In this document: positions 25,480 through 34,369 of the stretch, piece after piece
Layout: each line of letters begins with the position of its first letter
How positions within the stretch are numbered: position 1 is the stretch's first letter
Origin: Aureicoccus marinus
GTDB taxonomy: Bacteria > Bacteroidota > Bacteroidia > Flavobacteriales > Flavobacteriaceae
DNA length: 64,000 bases
Assembly (NCBI RefSeq): GCF_002954325.1
Contig: NZ_MQVX01000001.1
Span: 997,546-1,061,545, forward strand
Reading direction: 5' to 3'
Position numbers and translations under genes: made by a program
Notes under the pieces: generated by a model
Told to the model about the DNA's origin: nothing
Databases searched by the model: none
Seen by the model: only the letters and a program-made list of their open reading frames with translations

Positions 25480-28400
25480 AAATGCGGTATTTACGCCAAC
25501 TAAAACCTCCCAAAATAAGAACTCCAAGGACTGTATACCAGACGAATGCAGGGGTGATTACCTGATCCCCACTGGCGTAGCTATGAAGGCCTACCAAGTA
25601 AAAATTCACTCCAAAATAGGTCATCATGATACTGGCAAAGGCGACCACACTGGCAAAATTGAAGAGCCACTGTCCTCTCAGGGCAGGAACTAATCGCATG
25701 TGCAAGACAAAAGCGTAAATCAAGATAGAAATCAGGGCCCAGGTTTCTTTTGGATCCCAACCCCAATAGCGGCCCCAGCTTTCATTGGCCCATTGACCCC
25801 CAAGGAAATTTCCGATGGTTAGCATTACCAGACCGATGGTCAGGGTAAGCTCATTGACAATGGTGATTTCTTTTAAACTGATTTTCATCCGATCCTTGTT
25901 CTGTTGGTTGGTCAGGAGAATAAGAATCAAGGAAACAACACCGAGGATCATACCGACCGTAAGAGGTCCATAACTCCCTACAATTACAGCCACGTGAATC
26001 ATCAACCAGTAACTATCTAAAACCGGTTGGAGGTTGGCAATGGAAGGATCAACCCAACTTTGGTGCGCAATCCACAAAAGAATACTGGCAACGAAGGTAC
26101 TGGCAGCCAGAGTCAAATTACTCTTTCTGCCCAAAGCCAAGCCCATCCCCATGGTCGCCCAAGCGACATAAAGGATACTCTCATAGGCATCACTCCAGGG
26201 CGCGTGTCCTGAAATATACCAACGCATTATCAACCCAAAGGTGTGATATACAAAAGACAAAATGATCAATACCTGAAAGGTTCGGACGATGACACGCCAG
26301 ACCTTGCGGTCCTTAAAGATTTGCGCGACCAAAACAAAGAACAACAAGAGTCCAAATAAGGCGTAGTAACGATAGAGTTTATTGAAGATATCCAGCTTGT
26401 TGTAGCGGATTTCTGTATTGATCTTTCTTTCCGACGGAAGCACCTCAGATCCGTGATTTCTCTGGTTCTTTTTAAAAGCTTTAACCATCTTATCCGCTTC
26501 GGTATAGTCACCGGTTTGAATGGCCTTCTGCAACTCCGATAAGTAGTAAGGCATTCCGTTGCGTACAAAATTCGCGTAGAGGCTGTCACTGACTTGAAAG
26601 TTACCTGAACGAAACTCAAGGGCCGAGATCCATTTGTTATTCGGATCATCCAGAAGGGGAAAGATTTTGACAATTTCACCGGTCAGCCCTCGATTGAGAA
26701 GTCCCAATCGTAAATCCACGTCCTTAAAGTCCTGCTGGAATTTATTCGGTACATTGGTCGCATAGGCATCCATCAGATAAGGCTGCAACTTGTTGTTTCC
26801 TTCTCCATCAAAGAAATCCACCACCTTGACATACTTCTGCCCCTTTTCAACACCAATGATCTTTCGGATACTGTCATTTTGAGCCTTCTTATCCAGAGCG
26901 ATAAACTCCGTATTGAACCACAAACCAGGATTTAACATCATCGAAAGCAAGACTTGATCTGGATTGAGGTTCTGGTAACTGTTTTTGAAACTCAATTTTC
27001 GCAGTAACTCAGAAGAAAAGGTATTGATCGGTTTCATCCGTCCCTCGTCGTCCTGAATGACCAAGGATCCAAATAAAGCGGCATGTTCCGGAGCAACCGT
27101 ATTGGCAATGATCATGGAGTCTACCTGAGCCTGTGTAGGCAAGGTCCCATGAGCATGATCATCGGCTTGTTGTGCTTGCAGCCCACCAATAGAGAAAAAC
27201 AGGATCAAGGCCATTGCCGCCTCTTTCGCACGATTGGCCTCCATCAACGCCTTTTTCTTTTTCTTGAGCTTTTCTAGTGAATTCGCCAGTTCCTTGAAAC
27301 GTGTTTTTCCAAAGAACATCAAGCCCAAAAGTCCAGCATACAACAAGAAGTAGCCGATATAGCTAATCCAGGTTCCCCAGGCGTCGTGATTAACCGAAAG
27401 CACTGTTCCCTTTTCATCCGGCTGAAAACTCGATTGAAAAAAGCGGTACCCCTGGTGATCCAAGATGTGATTCATGTAAATATCGTAATCAAAAGAGCGC
27501 TCGTCCTCTACCGTGATACGGCTCATGAAAGACGAATAGGATCGCTCGGTTCCCGGGTACTTTTCGGCGATAAAGTCATTTAGTCGAATAGAAAAGGGCA
27601 GTTCGTGTATTTTAGAACCATAACTCGCACTAAAAGTCAATCCTCCAAGTGTAAAGGGATCTGAAAATTCTCTGCGGCCCTTTCCTCCCATAATTTCTTT
27701 GGTCACACTTTGCCCTCCTGTTCTAAACTCGAGAACAATGGCATCGGCCGACTCCTTGGTCACCTCCTCCTCTGGCAATTTGACGATCCCATAGGAACCC
27801 TTGATTAGTGGTTCTGGAAATACGAATTGCATTCCTGCCATCTGGTACAAAGAGCGCAATTGCAACTCCTGTACAGAATCTGCGGCCACCTGACCTTGAA
27901 ATTGATCCGCCATCCGCATAAAGGAACCTTCAAAAGGAGAATCTATGGTATAACCTCCATCGGTCGTGTTGATGTTAATAGCCCCTTTGGTGTAGTTGTT
28001 TAAAGCAAAAAGTACGTTGTGAATTGAATTGACCTTCCCCGATTCAAGGTAGTGCTCATGTCGCTGCCCATCTCCGGCCTCAACAATTTTCAACAGGGAC
28101 TGTCCATTGGGATTTTCAATTACACCCTCCTTTACCCCGCGGATAAAACCTTTGTAACGAACATCGAACCGCTGACCGTTAAAGTCGGATTTCCAAGGCA
28201 GACTTCCACGCTTTCCTTCTGGAGTTGCCAAAAGCTCGTCTTCAATCGTCTTTCTTTGTAATTCTCCGTTGATATCTCCGTCGACCAGCAAAGACAAATA
28301 GGTCTTATCGGAGTAAAATACTTTTTCTGACTCCCCTTCTCTGATGGGCATCATGCCTTCAAAACTTATGTAACGCGTTACTCCAGCGCCGACAATAATC

Positions 28401-28663
28401 AGTATCCAAGAGAGGTGCAAGGCCAAAAGTGGCCACTTCTCCCACCGCCAAAGACGATAGCGCTCAATATTTCCAATAAAGTTGATCACAAAAAAGACCA
28501 TGATGACCTCAAACCAAGTAGCATTGTAGATATAGATTCGAGCCGTCTCTGTGCTGTACCAGCTTTCAATAAAAGTTCCTAAAGCCATGGCCAGAGAAAA
28601 GACCAAGAAAAGAACAGCGGTGAGCTTGGTGGAGAAGAGGACTTTTTTGAGTGTATCAAGCAT
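25469..28663 (-). CDS. Fused cytochrome c biogenesis protein CcsBA (ResB-ResC/CcsA fusion)
   Basis: A 1064-residue membrane protein for system II cytochrome c maturation. The N-terminal ResB/CcsB part has membrane segments at about 12-32, 45-65 and 80-100 and a large periplasmic region; a further segment lies near 445-465. The C-terminal CcsA part carries the haem-handling WWD motif (WGRYWGWDPKETWALI) and GHAPWSDAYESILYVAW. It delivers haem to the periplasm and attaches it to CXXCH sites. I use the ATG at 28663 (MLDTLKKVLFSTKL) rather than upstream in-frame codons, because it fits the ResB start and follows a perfect -7 box (TAGTTTTG, 28685-28692). Confidence 0.92.
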   Translation of the reverse strand: MLDTLKKVLFSTKLTAVLFLVFSLAMALGTFIESWYSTETARIYIYNATWFEVIMVFFVINFIGNIERYRLWRWEKWPLLALHLSWILIIVGAGVTRYISFEGMMPIREGESEKVFYSDKTYLSLLVDGDINGELQRKTIEDELLATPEGKRGSLPWKSDFNGQRFDVRYKGFIRGVKEGVIENPNGQSLLKIVEAGDGQRHEHYLESGKVNSIHNVLFALNNYTKGAININTTDGGYTIDSPFEGSFMRMADQFQGQVAADSVQELQLRSLYQMAGMQFVFPEPLIKGSYGIVKLPEEEVTKESADAIVLEFRTGGQSVTKEIMGGKGRREFSDPFTLGGLTFSASYGSKIHELPFSIRLNDFIAEKYPGTERSYSSFMSRITVEDERSFDYDIYMNHILDHQGYRFFQSSFQPDEKGTVLSVNHDAWGTWISYIGYFLLYAGLLGLMFFGKTRFKELANSLEKLKKKKKALMEANRAKEAAMALILFFSIGGLQAQQADDHAHGTLPTQAQVDSMIIANTVAPEHAALFGSLVIQDDEGRMKPINTFSSELLRKLSFKNSYQNLNPDQVLLSMMLNPGLWFNTEFIALDKKAQNDSIRKIIGVEKGQKYVKVVDFFDGEGNNKLQPYLMDAYATNVPNKFQQDFKDVDLRLGLLNRGLTGEIVKIFPLLDDPNNKWISALEFRSGNFQVSDSLYANFVRNGMPYYLSELQKAIQTGDYTEADKMVKAFKKNQRNHGSEVLPSERKINTEIRYNKLDIFNKLYRYYALFGLLLFFVLVAQIFKDRKVWRVIVRTFQVLIILSFVYHTFGLIMRWYISGHAPWSDAYESILYVAWATMGMGLALGRKSNLTLAASTFVASILLWIAHQSWVDPSIANLQPVLDSYWLMIHVAVIVGSYGPLTVGMILGVVSLILILLTNQQNKDRMKISLKEITIVNELTLTIGLVMLTIGNFLGGQWANESWGRYWGWDPKETWALISILIYAFVLHMRLVPALRGQWLFNFASVVAFASIMMTYFGVNFYLVGLHSYASGDQVITPAFVWYTVLGVLILGGFSWRKYRIWYR

Positions 28664-28684
28664 GGAAAGTACTATTTCAAAATG

Positions 28685-28692
28685 CAAAACTA
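28685..28692 (-). promoter_or_regulatory. -7 box (TAGTTTTG) of ccsBA
   Basis: A perfect TAnnTTTG match on the minus strand, 21 bases before the ATG at 28663. It supports that start over the longer frame. Confidence 0.5.
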
Positions 28693-28785
28693 AGGCCTTT
28701 TCGTTTGAAGGCCAGATCCTGTAGCACATATTTAACGGAAATTGTATCCATAGGATTCCTCTAGGAGTTCCGTAGCGCTTTTATG

Positions 28786-28793
28786 TATTTTTG
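28786..28793 (+). promoter_or_regulatory. -7 box (TATTTTTG) directly before the DUF2520 gene
   Basis: A perfect TAnnTTTG match whose last G is seven bases before the GTG at 28800. It overlaps a TTG that would otherwise look like a start, which argues for the GTG and suggests a leaderless transcript. Confidence 0.5.
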
Positions 28794-28799
28794 TGCGCG

Positions 28800-29573
28800 G
28801 TGAAAGTAATTGTCATTGGAAGCGGAAACTTGGCTTGGAACCTCATTGAGATCTTTGAGCAGAACCCTAATATCCAGCTGATTCAGGTCTTCAGTCGAAA
28901 TGCAGAAAGCCTGAAAACACTTTCGTGTAGTTGCCCGACCACAACAAATTGGGAAGAACTCAGTGAGGCCGACCTCTATCTTTTAGCGGTGAGCGATAGA
29001 GCGATTATATCTCTGGGCGAAAAAGCGCAAAACAAAGGCTTGTGGGCGCATTGCTCAGGCAGTGTGGATCTGCGCGATCTGCCGGCCACCATTCGAAGAG
29101 GCGTTTTTTATCCCTTACAGAGTTTTACCAAAGGCAGAAAGAGCTCCTTTTCGGATCTACCCATCGGAATAGAAGCCGAAAACGAAGAGGATTACCAACA
29201 GCTAGAAGGCCTGGCCTCTAGCCTATCAAAAACCGTTTTTCGGATGGACAGCAGCCAAAGACGAATTATGCATCTAGCGGCCGTGTTTATCAACAATTTC
29301 AGCAACCACATGATTGCTCGCGCACAAGACATTGCCACTGAAGCCGGAATCGATGCTGAATTGCTCTATCCCCTTTTGGATGAAACCTTGGCCAAAGCAA
29401 AAGCAATGGGAGCCGAACAGGCGCAAACGGGTCCAGCACGAAGAGCAGATCAGGCTACTCTGGACGCTCACCTGGATTTGCTCAAAACAAAAGACGAAAA
29501 GAAATTATACCAGGCCATTAGCCAATCTATAACGGCCTACTACCAAAAAGACAAGAACCTTAAAAAAGGATGA
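28800..29573 (+). CDS. Rossmann-fold DUF2520 protein
   Basis: A 257-residue protein with an N-terminal NAD(P)-binding motif (VKVIVIGSGNLAWNLIEIF) and a helical C-terminal DUF2520 domain (MHLAAVFINNFSNHMIARA). It resembles F420-dependent NADP oxidoreductases and pyrroline-5-carboxylate reductases in fold; the reaction is unknown. It leads a three-gene set with KdsC and Maf that is common in Bacteroidota; each following gene overlaps the previous stop by four bases. I choose the GTG at 28800 because the TTG at 28791 lies inside the -7 box. Confidence 0.85.
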   Translation: MKVIVIGSGNLAWNLIEIFEQNPNIQLIQVFSRNAESLKTLSCSCPTTTNWEELSEADLYLLAVSDRAIISLGEKAQNKGLWAHCSGSVDLRDLPATIRRGVFYPLQSFTKGRKSSFSDLPIGIEAENEEDYQQLEGLASSLSKTVFRMDSSQRRIMHLAAVFINNFSNHMIARAQDIATEAGIDAELLYPLLDETLAKAKAMGAEQAQTGPARRADQATLDAHLDLLKTKDEKKLYQAISQSITAYYQKDKNLKKG

Positions 29574-30100
29574 AAAAGAATTACAAAGAATACCTCAAAG
29601 ACATCACGACCTTCATTTTTGACGTTGACGGTGTTTTCACGGATGGGAATTTATTGGTTACCGAATCGGGTGAACTTCTCCGTAAGATGAATGTCAAAGA
29701 CGGTTTTGCCCTGAAAATTGCTTTGCAGAAAGGCTACCGGGTCTGTATCATTACCGGTGGTACCAATGAGGGCGTACGAGAACGTCTTCGTGGCTTAGGT
29801 GTTACCGATATTTATATGGGGGCTCATCACAAGGCCGATCCTCTTGATGAATTCCTGGACATTTATGATATCGAAGAGAAAGAGACCGTCTATATGGGTG
29901 ATGACATCCCTGATATTCCGCCTATGCAAAGGGTTGGATTGGCCACTTGTCCCCAAAATGCCGTAGCGGAGGTGAAAGCGATTTCGGACTATGTTTCGCA
30001 CAAGAATGGTGGCGACGGCTGTGTTCGGGATATTATTGAACAAGTACTCAAGGTTAGAGGAGATTGGCCCAGAGAAGCCGGTAACACCACTTCTGCATGA
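29570..30100 (+). CDS. kdsC: HAD-IIIC phosphatase, 3-deoxy-D-manno-octulosonate-8-phosphate phosphatase type
   Basis: A 176-residue HAD hydrolase without a cap domain. Motif I is IFDVDGVFTDG (D18 nucleophile, D20 acid), motif II is IITGGTN, motif III lysine is in HHKADPLDE and motif IV is MGDDIPDIPPM. The FTDG after motif I and the length match KdsC, which removes phosphate from KDO-8-P for lipopolysaccharide core synthesis and works as a tetramer. Start and stop overlap its neighbours by four bases each (ATGA). Confidence 0.9.
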   Translation: MKKNYKEYLKDITTFIFDVDGVFTDGNLLVTESGELLRKMNVKDGFALKIALQKGYRVCIITGGTNEGVRERLRGLGVTDIYMGAHHKADPLDEFLDIYDIEEKETVYMGDDIPDIPPMQRVGLATCPQNAVAEVKAISDYVSHKNGGDGCVRDIIEQVLKVRGDWPREAGNTTSA

Positions 30101-30684
30101 GGCCTTTCCTATTCAATACCTTGGCCCAAAAAGAGTTGATACTCGCTTCGGGTTCCCCAAGAAGAAAACAACTGCTCACCGATCTGGGATTTGATTTTAG
30201 GGTGGATGCACGTTCTGTTGAAGAAAATTACCCTTCCGAACTTCAGGGAGCCGAGATAGCGGAATACTTGGCCAAGCTCAAAGCGAGTCCATTCACCCCT
30301 ACCGAAAAGCAAATTATAATTACCTCGGACACGGTGGTCTGGCACAAGGGCGTCTCCTTGGCCAAGGCGGCTAATAAGGCGGAAGCCCGTTCTATGCTAG
30401 GTGCCCTTTCCGGTAATTGGCATGAGGTGATTAGCGGTCTCTGCCTAACCACTTCAAACAAGCAATGGGTTGGAAGCCAAACAACTCGAGTAAAATTCAC
30501 TGCCCTTTCTGAGGAGGAGATTGACTATTATATCGAACAGTGCCAACCCTTTGACAAGGCCGGCGCTTATGGAATTCAAGAATGGATCGGCTTAATCGGT
30601 ATCGAAGGGATTGAAGGCTCTTACTTTAATGTGGTTGGTCTTCCGGTTCAGCTACTCTATCAGCAGCTGGCCTCTTTTGTGTAA
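30097..30684 (+). CDS. maf: Maf-family nucleoside triphosphate pyrophosphatase
   Basis: A 195-residue single-domain protein with ILASGSPRRKQLLTDLGF at the N-terminus, ITSDTVVW in the middle and KAGAYGIQEW near the end, all Maf signatures. Maf proteins hydrolyse non-canonical or certain canonical nucleotides to monophosphates and are linked to septum inhibition in some bacteria. It overlaps KdsC by four bases. The last 59 bases overlap the end of the convergent acyltransferase gene. Confidence 0.92.
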   Translation: MRPFLFNTLAQKELILASGSPRRKQLLTDLGFDFRVDARSVEENYPSELQGAEIAEYLAKLKASPFTPTEKQIIITSDTVVWHKGVSLAKAANKAEARSMLGALSGNWHEVISGLCLTTSNKQWVGSQTTRVKFTALSEEEIDYYIEQCQPFDKAGAYGIQEWIGLIGIEGIEGSYFNVVGLPVQLLYQQLASFV

Positions 30685-31735
30685 TGCCCATTCGAACAAA
30701 AACCCTGTTTAAGAGTAGAAAAAGTAAGGTGAATCCAAAGTAAAGCCGATACTGCCCCATACCAACACCTACAATGAAAAAGAGGGCGGCAAAAGAAAAC
30801 GAATAACCCAACAGGGCGAAGGCAAAGCGAAAGGTCGAAGTAAATTCCGTTTCGGGTACACGAGGCTTCAGGACCTTCTTCCAAAACAAAATAAAGGGGG
30901 CATTGAGAAGTCTAAAAGCGCTTCGAGCAATAGGAGAAACAACTTCCCCTTTGAGCGCACTCTCCGGTGGTTCTTCCGACTCCCAACGGAGCGGAATTCT
31001 AAAATCATAATCTAAGCTTTCCAGGGTTTGCAAGTGATCTTCATAGTGTTGGAAAGGTGCTAAATGAGTCGTCAAGTCTTTTAAACGCTCTTCCACTTCT
31101 AGGGTCAATGCCCTAGCGAATCGACGGCTTTCAAGAAAGTTTTCCTCCTCCTCTTTGTTATTTTTTATCCAAGCCTGAAGATCGAGTGGTTCCCCAATAT
31201 GAATATGAGAAGATTCACCCGCCTGAAGGGGAGCTGTATAGTTTTGCCCAACAGGAACAATAACCAAGTCTAAATCGGGCTGCTCTTTTAGGGTAGAAAC
31301 CAGTAGTCGGGTAAAACCCTTATTCAGAGGACGAACTCTTCGGTCAAGACAGTGGCTGGCTTCAGGAAAGAGCAACACATGTTCCCTTTGTCTCAGCACT
31401 TCGGCGACCTCTTCAAAGGTTTTGTAATTCCCTGAAAGCTTTTCATAACCATCTCTTAAACGAAAAGCAGGATGCATCTGTAAATTGCGCAGAAAAGCCC
31501 CAATCCATTTTCTTTTGAAGACGTCTGAGCGGGCCAAATAGTGCATGGGCCTAGGATAACGTGAAGTGATTAAGAGAACATCCAATAAGGCGTTCTGGTG
31601 GTTGGATAAAAGTAAAACTGGTCTGTCTTGAGGGATCTTATCTAAGCCGAAAATCTTTCTTACCCGAAAATAGAAATACAGCCCGAGTCGGATAAAACTC
31701 TTCAAGACCAAATAGAGGAATCCATAGCGCTTCAT
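30626..31735 (-). CDS. 1-acyl-sn-glycerol-3-phosphate acyltransferase-like protein (PlsC family)
   Basis: A 369-residue protein with the HX4D acyltransferase motif (LLSNHQNALLDVLL) near residue 45, a second block LRDGYEKLSGN, and LLFPEASHCLDRRV, matching motif III of PlsC/GPAT enzymes. Two hydrophobic segments near residues 310-350 anchor the C-terminus. The likely reaction is acyl transfer to lysophosphatidate or a related lipid. I use the ATG at 31735 (MKRYGFLYLVLKS), which overlaps the transporter stop by four bases; the longer frame only repeats the transporter gene. Confidence 0.88.
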   Translation of the reverse strand: MKRYGFLYLVLKSFIRLGLYFYFRVRKIFGLDKIPQDRPVLLLSNHQNALLDVLLITSRYPRPMHYLARSDVFKRKWIGAFLRNLQMHPAFRLRDGYEKLSGNYKTFEEVAEVLRQREHVLLFPEASHCLDRRVRPLNKGFTRLLVSTLKEQPDLDLVIVPVGQNYTAPLQAGESSHIHIGEPLDLQAWIKNNKEEEENFLESRRFARALTLEVEERLKDLTTHLAPFQHYEDHLQTLESLDYDFRIPLRWESEEPPESALKGEVVSPIARSAFRLLNAPFILFWKKVLKPRVPETEFTSTFRFAFALLGYSFSFAALFFIVGVGMGQYRLYFGFTLLFLLLNRVFVRMGITQKRPAADRVAEPEDQPH

Positions 31736-32643
31736 AAGCCCGAATCCTCTTTTGCTCTGCTCCATAAAAGAGCCAATCCTGTTCCACTGATCAGGTGCCA
31801 AATCCCCCAAAAGGCCGTGATAAGTGCCATACTGCCCAACCCATCAAAGAATAGGAAGATGAGAAGCAGTCCCAATCCGGAATTCTGAATACCCGTTTCC
31901 AGGGTAATGGTCTTAGTTTCTTTTCTTTTTAAACCAAATAAACGAGCTAGGCCATATCCATTGCCAAAGGCCAAGGCATTGTGCAGTAACACCAAGAATA
32001 AGACGTAATGTATATACTCTAAAAAAATGCCCCAGTTCTTGGCCAGAGCCAAGACGACTAAAACCGCAAAAAACAAGAGTGATCCTATTTTAAAGAAAGA
32101 AGAAAGTCGCTTAGATAATGCAGGGAACCAGTGGTTAAAGAGCATTCCGAAGATCAAGGGAACCGCGAGAAGCAAAGCTACCAGGCGTGCCATTTCAAGG
32201 GGATCGATGGCTACTTTTTCAAGGATTTCTGCTGCTGGAGGATACATCCCCGCCCAAAATCGAAGGTTTAGAGGGGTCATAAAAACGGCGCACATCGTAG
32301 CAATGGCCGTGAGCGTTACCGACAACGCACTATTACCCCTGGCTAAATGGGTCATAAAATTCGAAACATTTCCACCGGGGCAGGCAGCGACTAACATCAT
32401 TCCCAGGGCTAAACCTGGCATGGGTTTAACCGCCCAAACAAGTACAAAAGTTATCGCCGGCAAGACTAAAAATTGACTGAGCACCCCAACCAAAACCCAC
32501 TGCGGCTTTTGGCTAATCTGCCTAAAATCAGACCACTTAATCTCCAGCGCAATCCCAAACATAACCAAGGCTAAAGCGATGTTCAACGTATGGAGTGATG
32601 CCGCATCGAAGTTGATGTGAACCTGATCTAAGGTGCTTTCCAA
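31732..32643 (-). CDS. Bile acid:sodium symporter (BASS) family transporter
   Basis: A 303-residue protein with about nine membrane segments. MPGLALGMMLVAACPGGNVS and LETGIQNSGLGLLL are the two crossover motifs of the BASS fold (GNxxS and ETGxQN). Bacterial members carry organic acids or sulfonated compounds with Na+; the substrate here is unknown. The frame starts with TTG at 32643 (MESTLDQVH), with no in-frame ATG before the first membrane segment. It is coupled to the acyltransferase through an ATGA overlap. Confidence 0.87.
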   Translation of the reverse strand: MESTLDQVHINFDAASLHTLNIALALVMFGIALEIKWSDFRQISQKPQWVLVGVLSQFLVLPAITFVLVWAVKPMPGLALGMMLVAACPGGNVSNFMTHLARGNSALSVTLTAIATMCAVFMTPLNLRFWAGMYPPAAEILEKVAIDPLEMARLVALLLAVPLIFGMLFNHWFPALSKRLSSFFKIGSLLFFAVLVVLALAKNWGIFLEYIHYVLFLVLLHNALAFGNGYGLARLFGLKRKETKTITLETGIQNSGLGLLLIFLFFDGLGSMALITAFWGIWHLISGTGLALLWSRAKEDSGL

Positions 32644-32769
32644 AAAAAGTATTTTTTCGAATATAGGACTTCTGGAAAGAATAAGGTGAATTCTAAGATC
32701 CTGTTAAGGATATCCCCAAGACGAAGGGAAATGGCTAATTTTAACATTTGAAACAAAGCCGTAAAACGT

Positions 32770-33711
32770 ATGAAGTTTTCTGTTCTATACACCTACTTCC
32801 TCATTAGCGTTAGCCTTATTGTATTGCTGTTCACTTCTTGTACTCAAACTGCAGAAAAGGAGACGACCCAAGCCGAAACCCCGCTTCCCAAAGACCCGCC
32901 TCAAAAATTGAGTTCAGCATTCCGCAGTTACTGGTACTCAGGAAAAGCAGAAATCAGTTCTTACGCCCTGAGTCAGGCCCGCTACGGTGAATTGCGTGAA
33001 GGGCAAGCGGTACTCGTATTTGTTACAGAGCCTTTTAATGCTGTGAAGCAGGTTAAAGCTGATCGCGCAGGAGACCAATCCGTTTCGGTGCTCAAACTGA
33101 ATTCGACTCGTAAGTTTTTGACGGGCCTTTACCCCTATTCCATCATGAGCAGCACCTTTTATCCAGTAGCGAATAATCAACACGCGATCAAGGTCACCAA
33201 TTCGGTACAGGAATGGTGTGGTCAGGTTTACGCTCAGCTGAACAACCGAGAAGAGTTTGAACTCCAAGCCAACAGTTACTTTGAATCCGAAGGGGATCAG
33301 CAATTAAAGCTATCCAAAAGCGTACTCGAAAACGAACTTTGGACACAGTTGCGCATGGATCCGAACTCTCTACCACAAGGAGATGTAGAAATTTTACCCG
33401 CCTTTGAATACATTCGTCTAAAGCACCTTCCGTTTCAAGCGTTCAAGGCAAAAGCAGTTCTTAGAGAAAAAGACAGTATAAGCACTTATGCATTGAAGTA
33501 TCCCGAACTGAATAGAAAGCTGGAAATTCATTTCAGAACAGCCTTTCCACATGAAATCGAAGGCTGGTCCGAAAGCTATGTAGATGGTTACGGTCCTAAT
33601 GCACAAATCATGACCAGCACGGCGAAGAAAATAGGACAACTCAACTCTCCGTATTGGTCACAAAACGGCAATGTTCATTTGGTCTTAAGAGATAGTCTAG
33701 GACTACAATAA
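32770..33711 (+). CDS. Lipoprotein of unknown function
   Basis: A 313-residue protein with a lipobox (LLFTSC, C24), so it is probably anchored in the outer or inner membrane. A Thr/Glu/Pro-rich linker follows. The mature part has a conserved look (FRSYWYSGKAEISSYALSQA, YGELREGQAVLVFVTE, KVTNSVQEWCGQVYAQL). Relatives in Flavobacteriia are sometimes labelled as septum-formation inhibitors by name transfer, for which I see no support: no Maf motif is present. It is followed after seven bases by the MscS gene. Confidence 0.75.
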   Translation: MKFSVLYTYFLISVSLIVLLFTSCTQTAEKETTQAETPLPKDPPQKLSSAFRSYWYSGKAEISSYALSQARYGELREGQAVLVFVTEPFNAVKQVKADRAGDQSVSVLKLNSTRKFLTGLYPYSIMSSTFYPVANNQHAIKVTNSVQEWCGQVYAQLNNREEFELQANSYFESEGDQQLKLSKSVLENELWTQLRMDPNSLPQGDVEILPAFEYIRLKHLPFQAFKAKAVLREKDSISTYALKYPELNRKLEIHFRTAFPHEIEGWSESYVDGYGPNAQIMTSTAKKIGQLNSPYWSQNGNVHLVLRDSLGLQ

Positions 33712-33718
33712 ACCCATT

Positions 33719-34297
33719 ATGCAGGATCGCCTCCAACAATCCATACCCGCCTATTTGGCTGACTTTTTTCGAACCTATCAAACCGAATTATTAGGCACCT
33801 TAATCTGTCTAATCGTTTTTTACCTGATTCGCTTTATCATCGTTAAGGGTATAAAACGTATCGGACGCAAAAGTCAACTTAGCATCATTCGGACTCGATT
33901 GGTGGTTCGCTATGTGGCCATGCTTCTGGGCTTGATCAATCTCAGTTTTATCATTGTGATCTGGGGAGTTCCCCTAGAAAAGCTGGGCGTGGTGATCTCT
34001 TCCACCTTTGCCGTTATCGGAGTGGCCTTATTCGCTACTTGGTCCATTCTTAGTAATATCACGGCAGGAATCATTCTCTTTTTCTACTATCCCTTTAAAA
34101 TAGGAGACCGCATTCGGATTCTCGACAAGGACTTTCCCGATGAGGCCACCATTTTAGACATCAAGGCCTTCAACGTCATTCTCGTCAAAGACAATGGCGA
34201 AATGTTGACCTACCCGAACAACCTATTACTTCAAAAAGGAGCAGGTTTATTGGGTAAACAAGTGGCCACAAGGGAAGAACTCGAAATGGATTTTTAG
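33719..34297 (+). CDS. Small MscS-family mechanosensitive channel protein
   Basis: A 192-residue membrane protein with segments at about residues 25-45, 60-82 and 88-120. The last matches the pore-lining helix of MscS (FAVIGVALFATWSILSNITA) and runs into the beta domain (FYYPFKIGDRIRILD, then LTYPNNLLLQKG). It lacks the C-terminal cytoplasmic cage of full MscS. Such short forms are common and gate under membrane tension. It is probably co-transcribed with the lipoprotein. Confidence 0.88.
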   Translation: MQDRLQQSIPAYLADFFRTYQTELLGTLICLIVFYLIRFIIVKGIKRIGRKSQLSIIRTRLVVRYVAMLLGLINLSFIIVIWGVPLEKLGVVISSTFAVIGVALFATWSILSNITAGIILFFYYPFKIGDRIRILDKDFPDEATILDIKAFNVILVKDNGEMLTYPNNLLLQKGAGLLGKQVATREELEMDF

Positions 34298-34344
34298 CTG
34301 TTAAAGCTTTCTAAAAACAACCTTTCTAGGGGGTGAGTCCCCCG

Positions 34345-34352
34345 TATATTTG
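34345..34352 (+). promoter_or_regulatory. -7 box (TATATTTG) of the PIG-L gene
   Basis: A perfect TAnnTTTG match 17 bases before the ATG at 34370. No clear -33 TTG precedes it. Confidence 0.55.
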
Positions 34353-34369
34353 GCTGTAGATCAATCTCC

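Noticed and set aside
25469..28729. Longer N-terminus for CcsBA
   Set aside because: The extra residues lie upstream of a perfect -7 box and do not fit the ResB start; ATG 28663 is better.
32027..32476. 149-codon plus-strand frame inside the BASS transporter gene
   Set aside because: Antisense shadow of a clear membrane protein gene.
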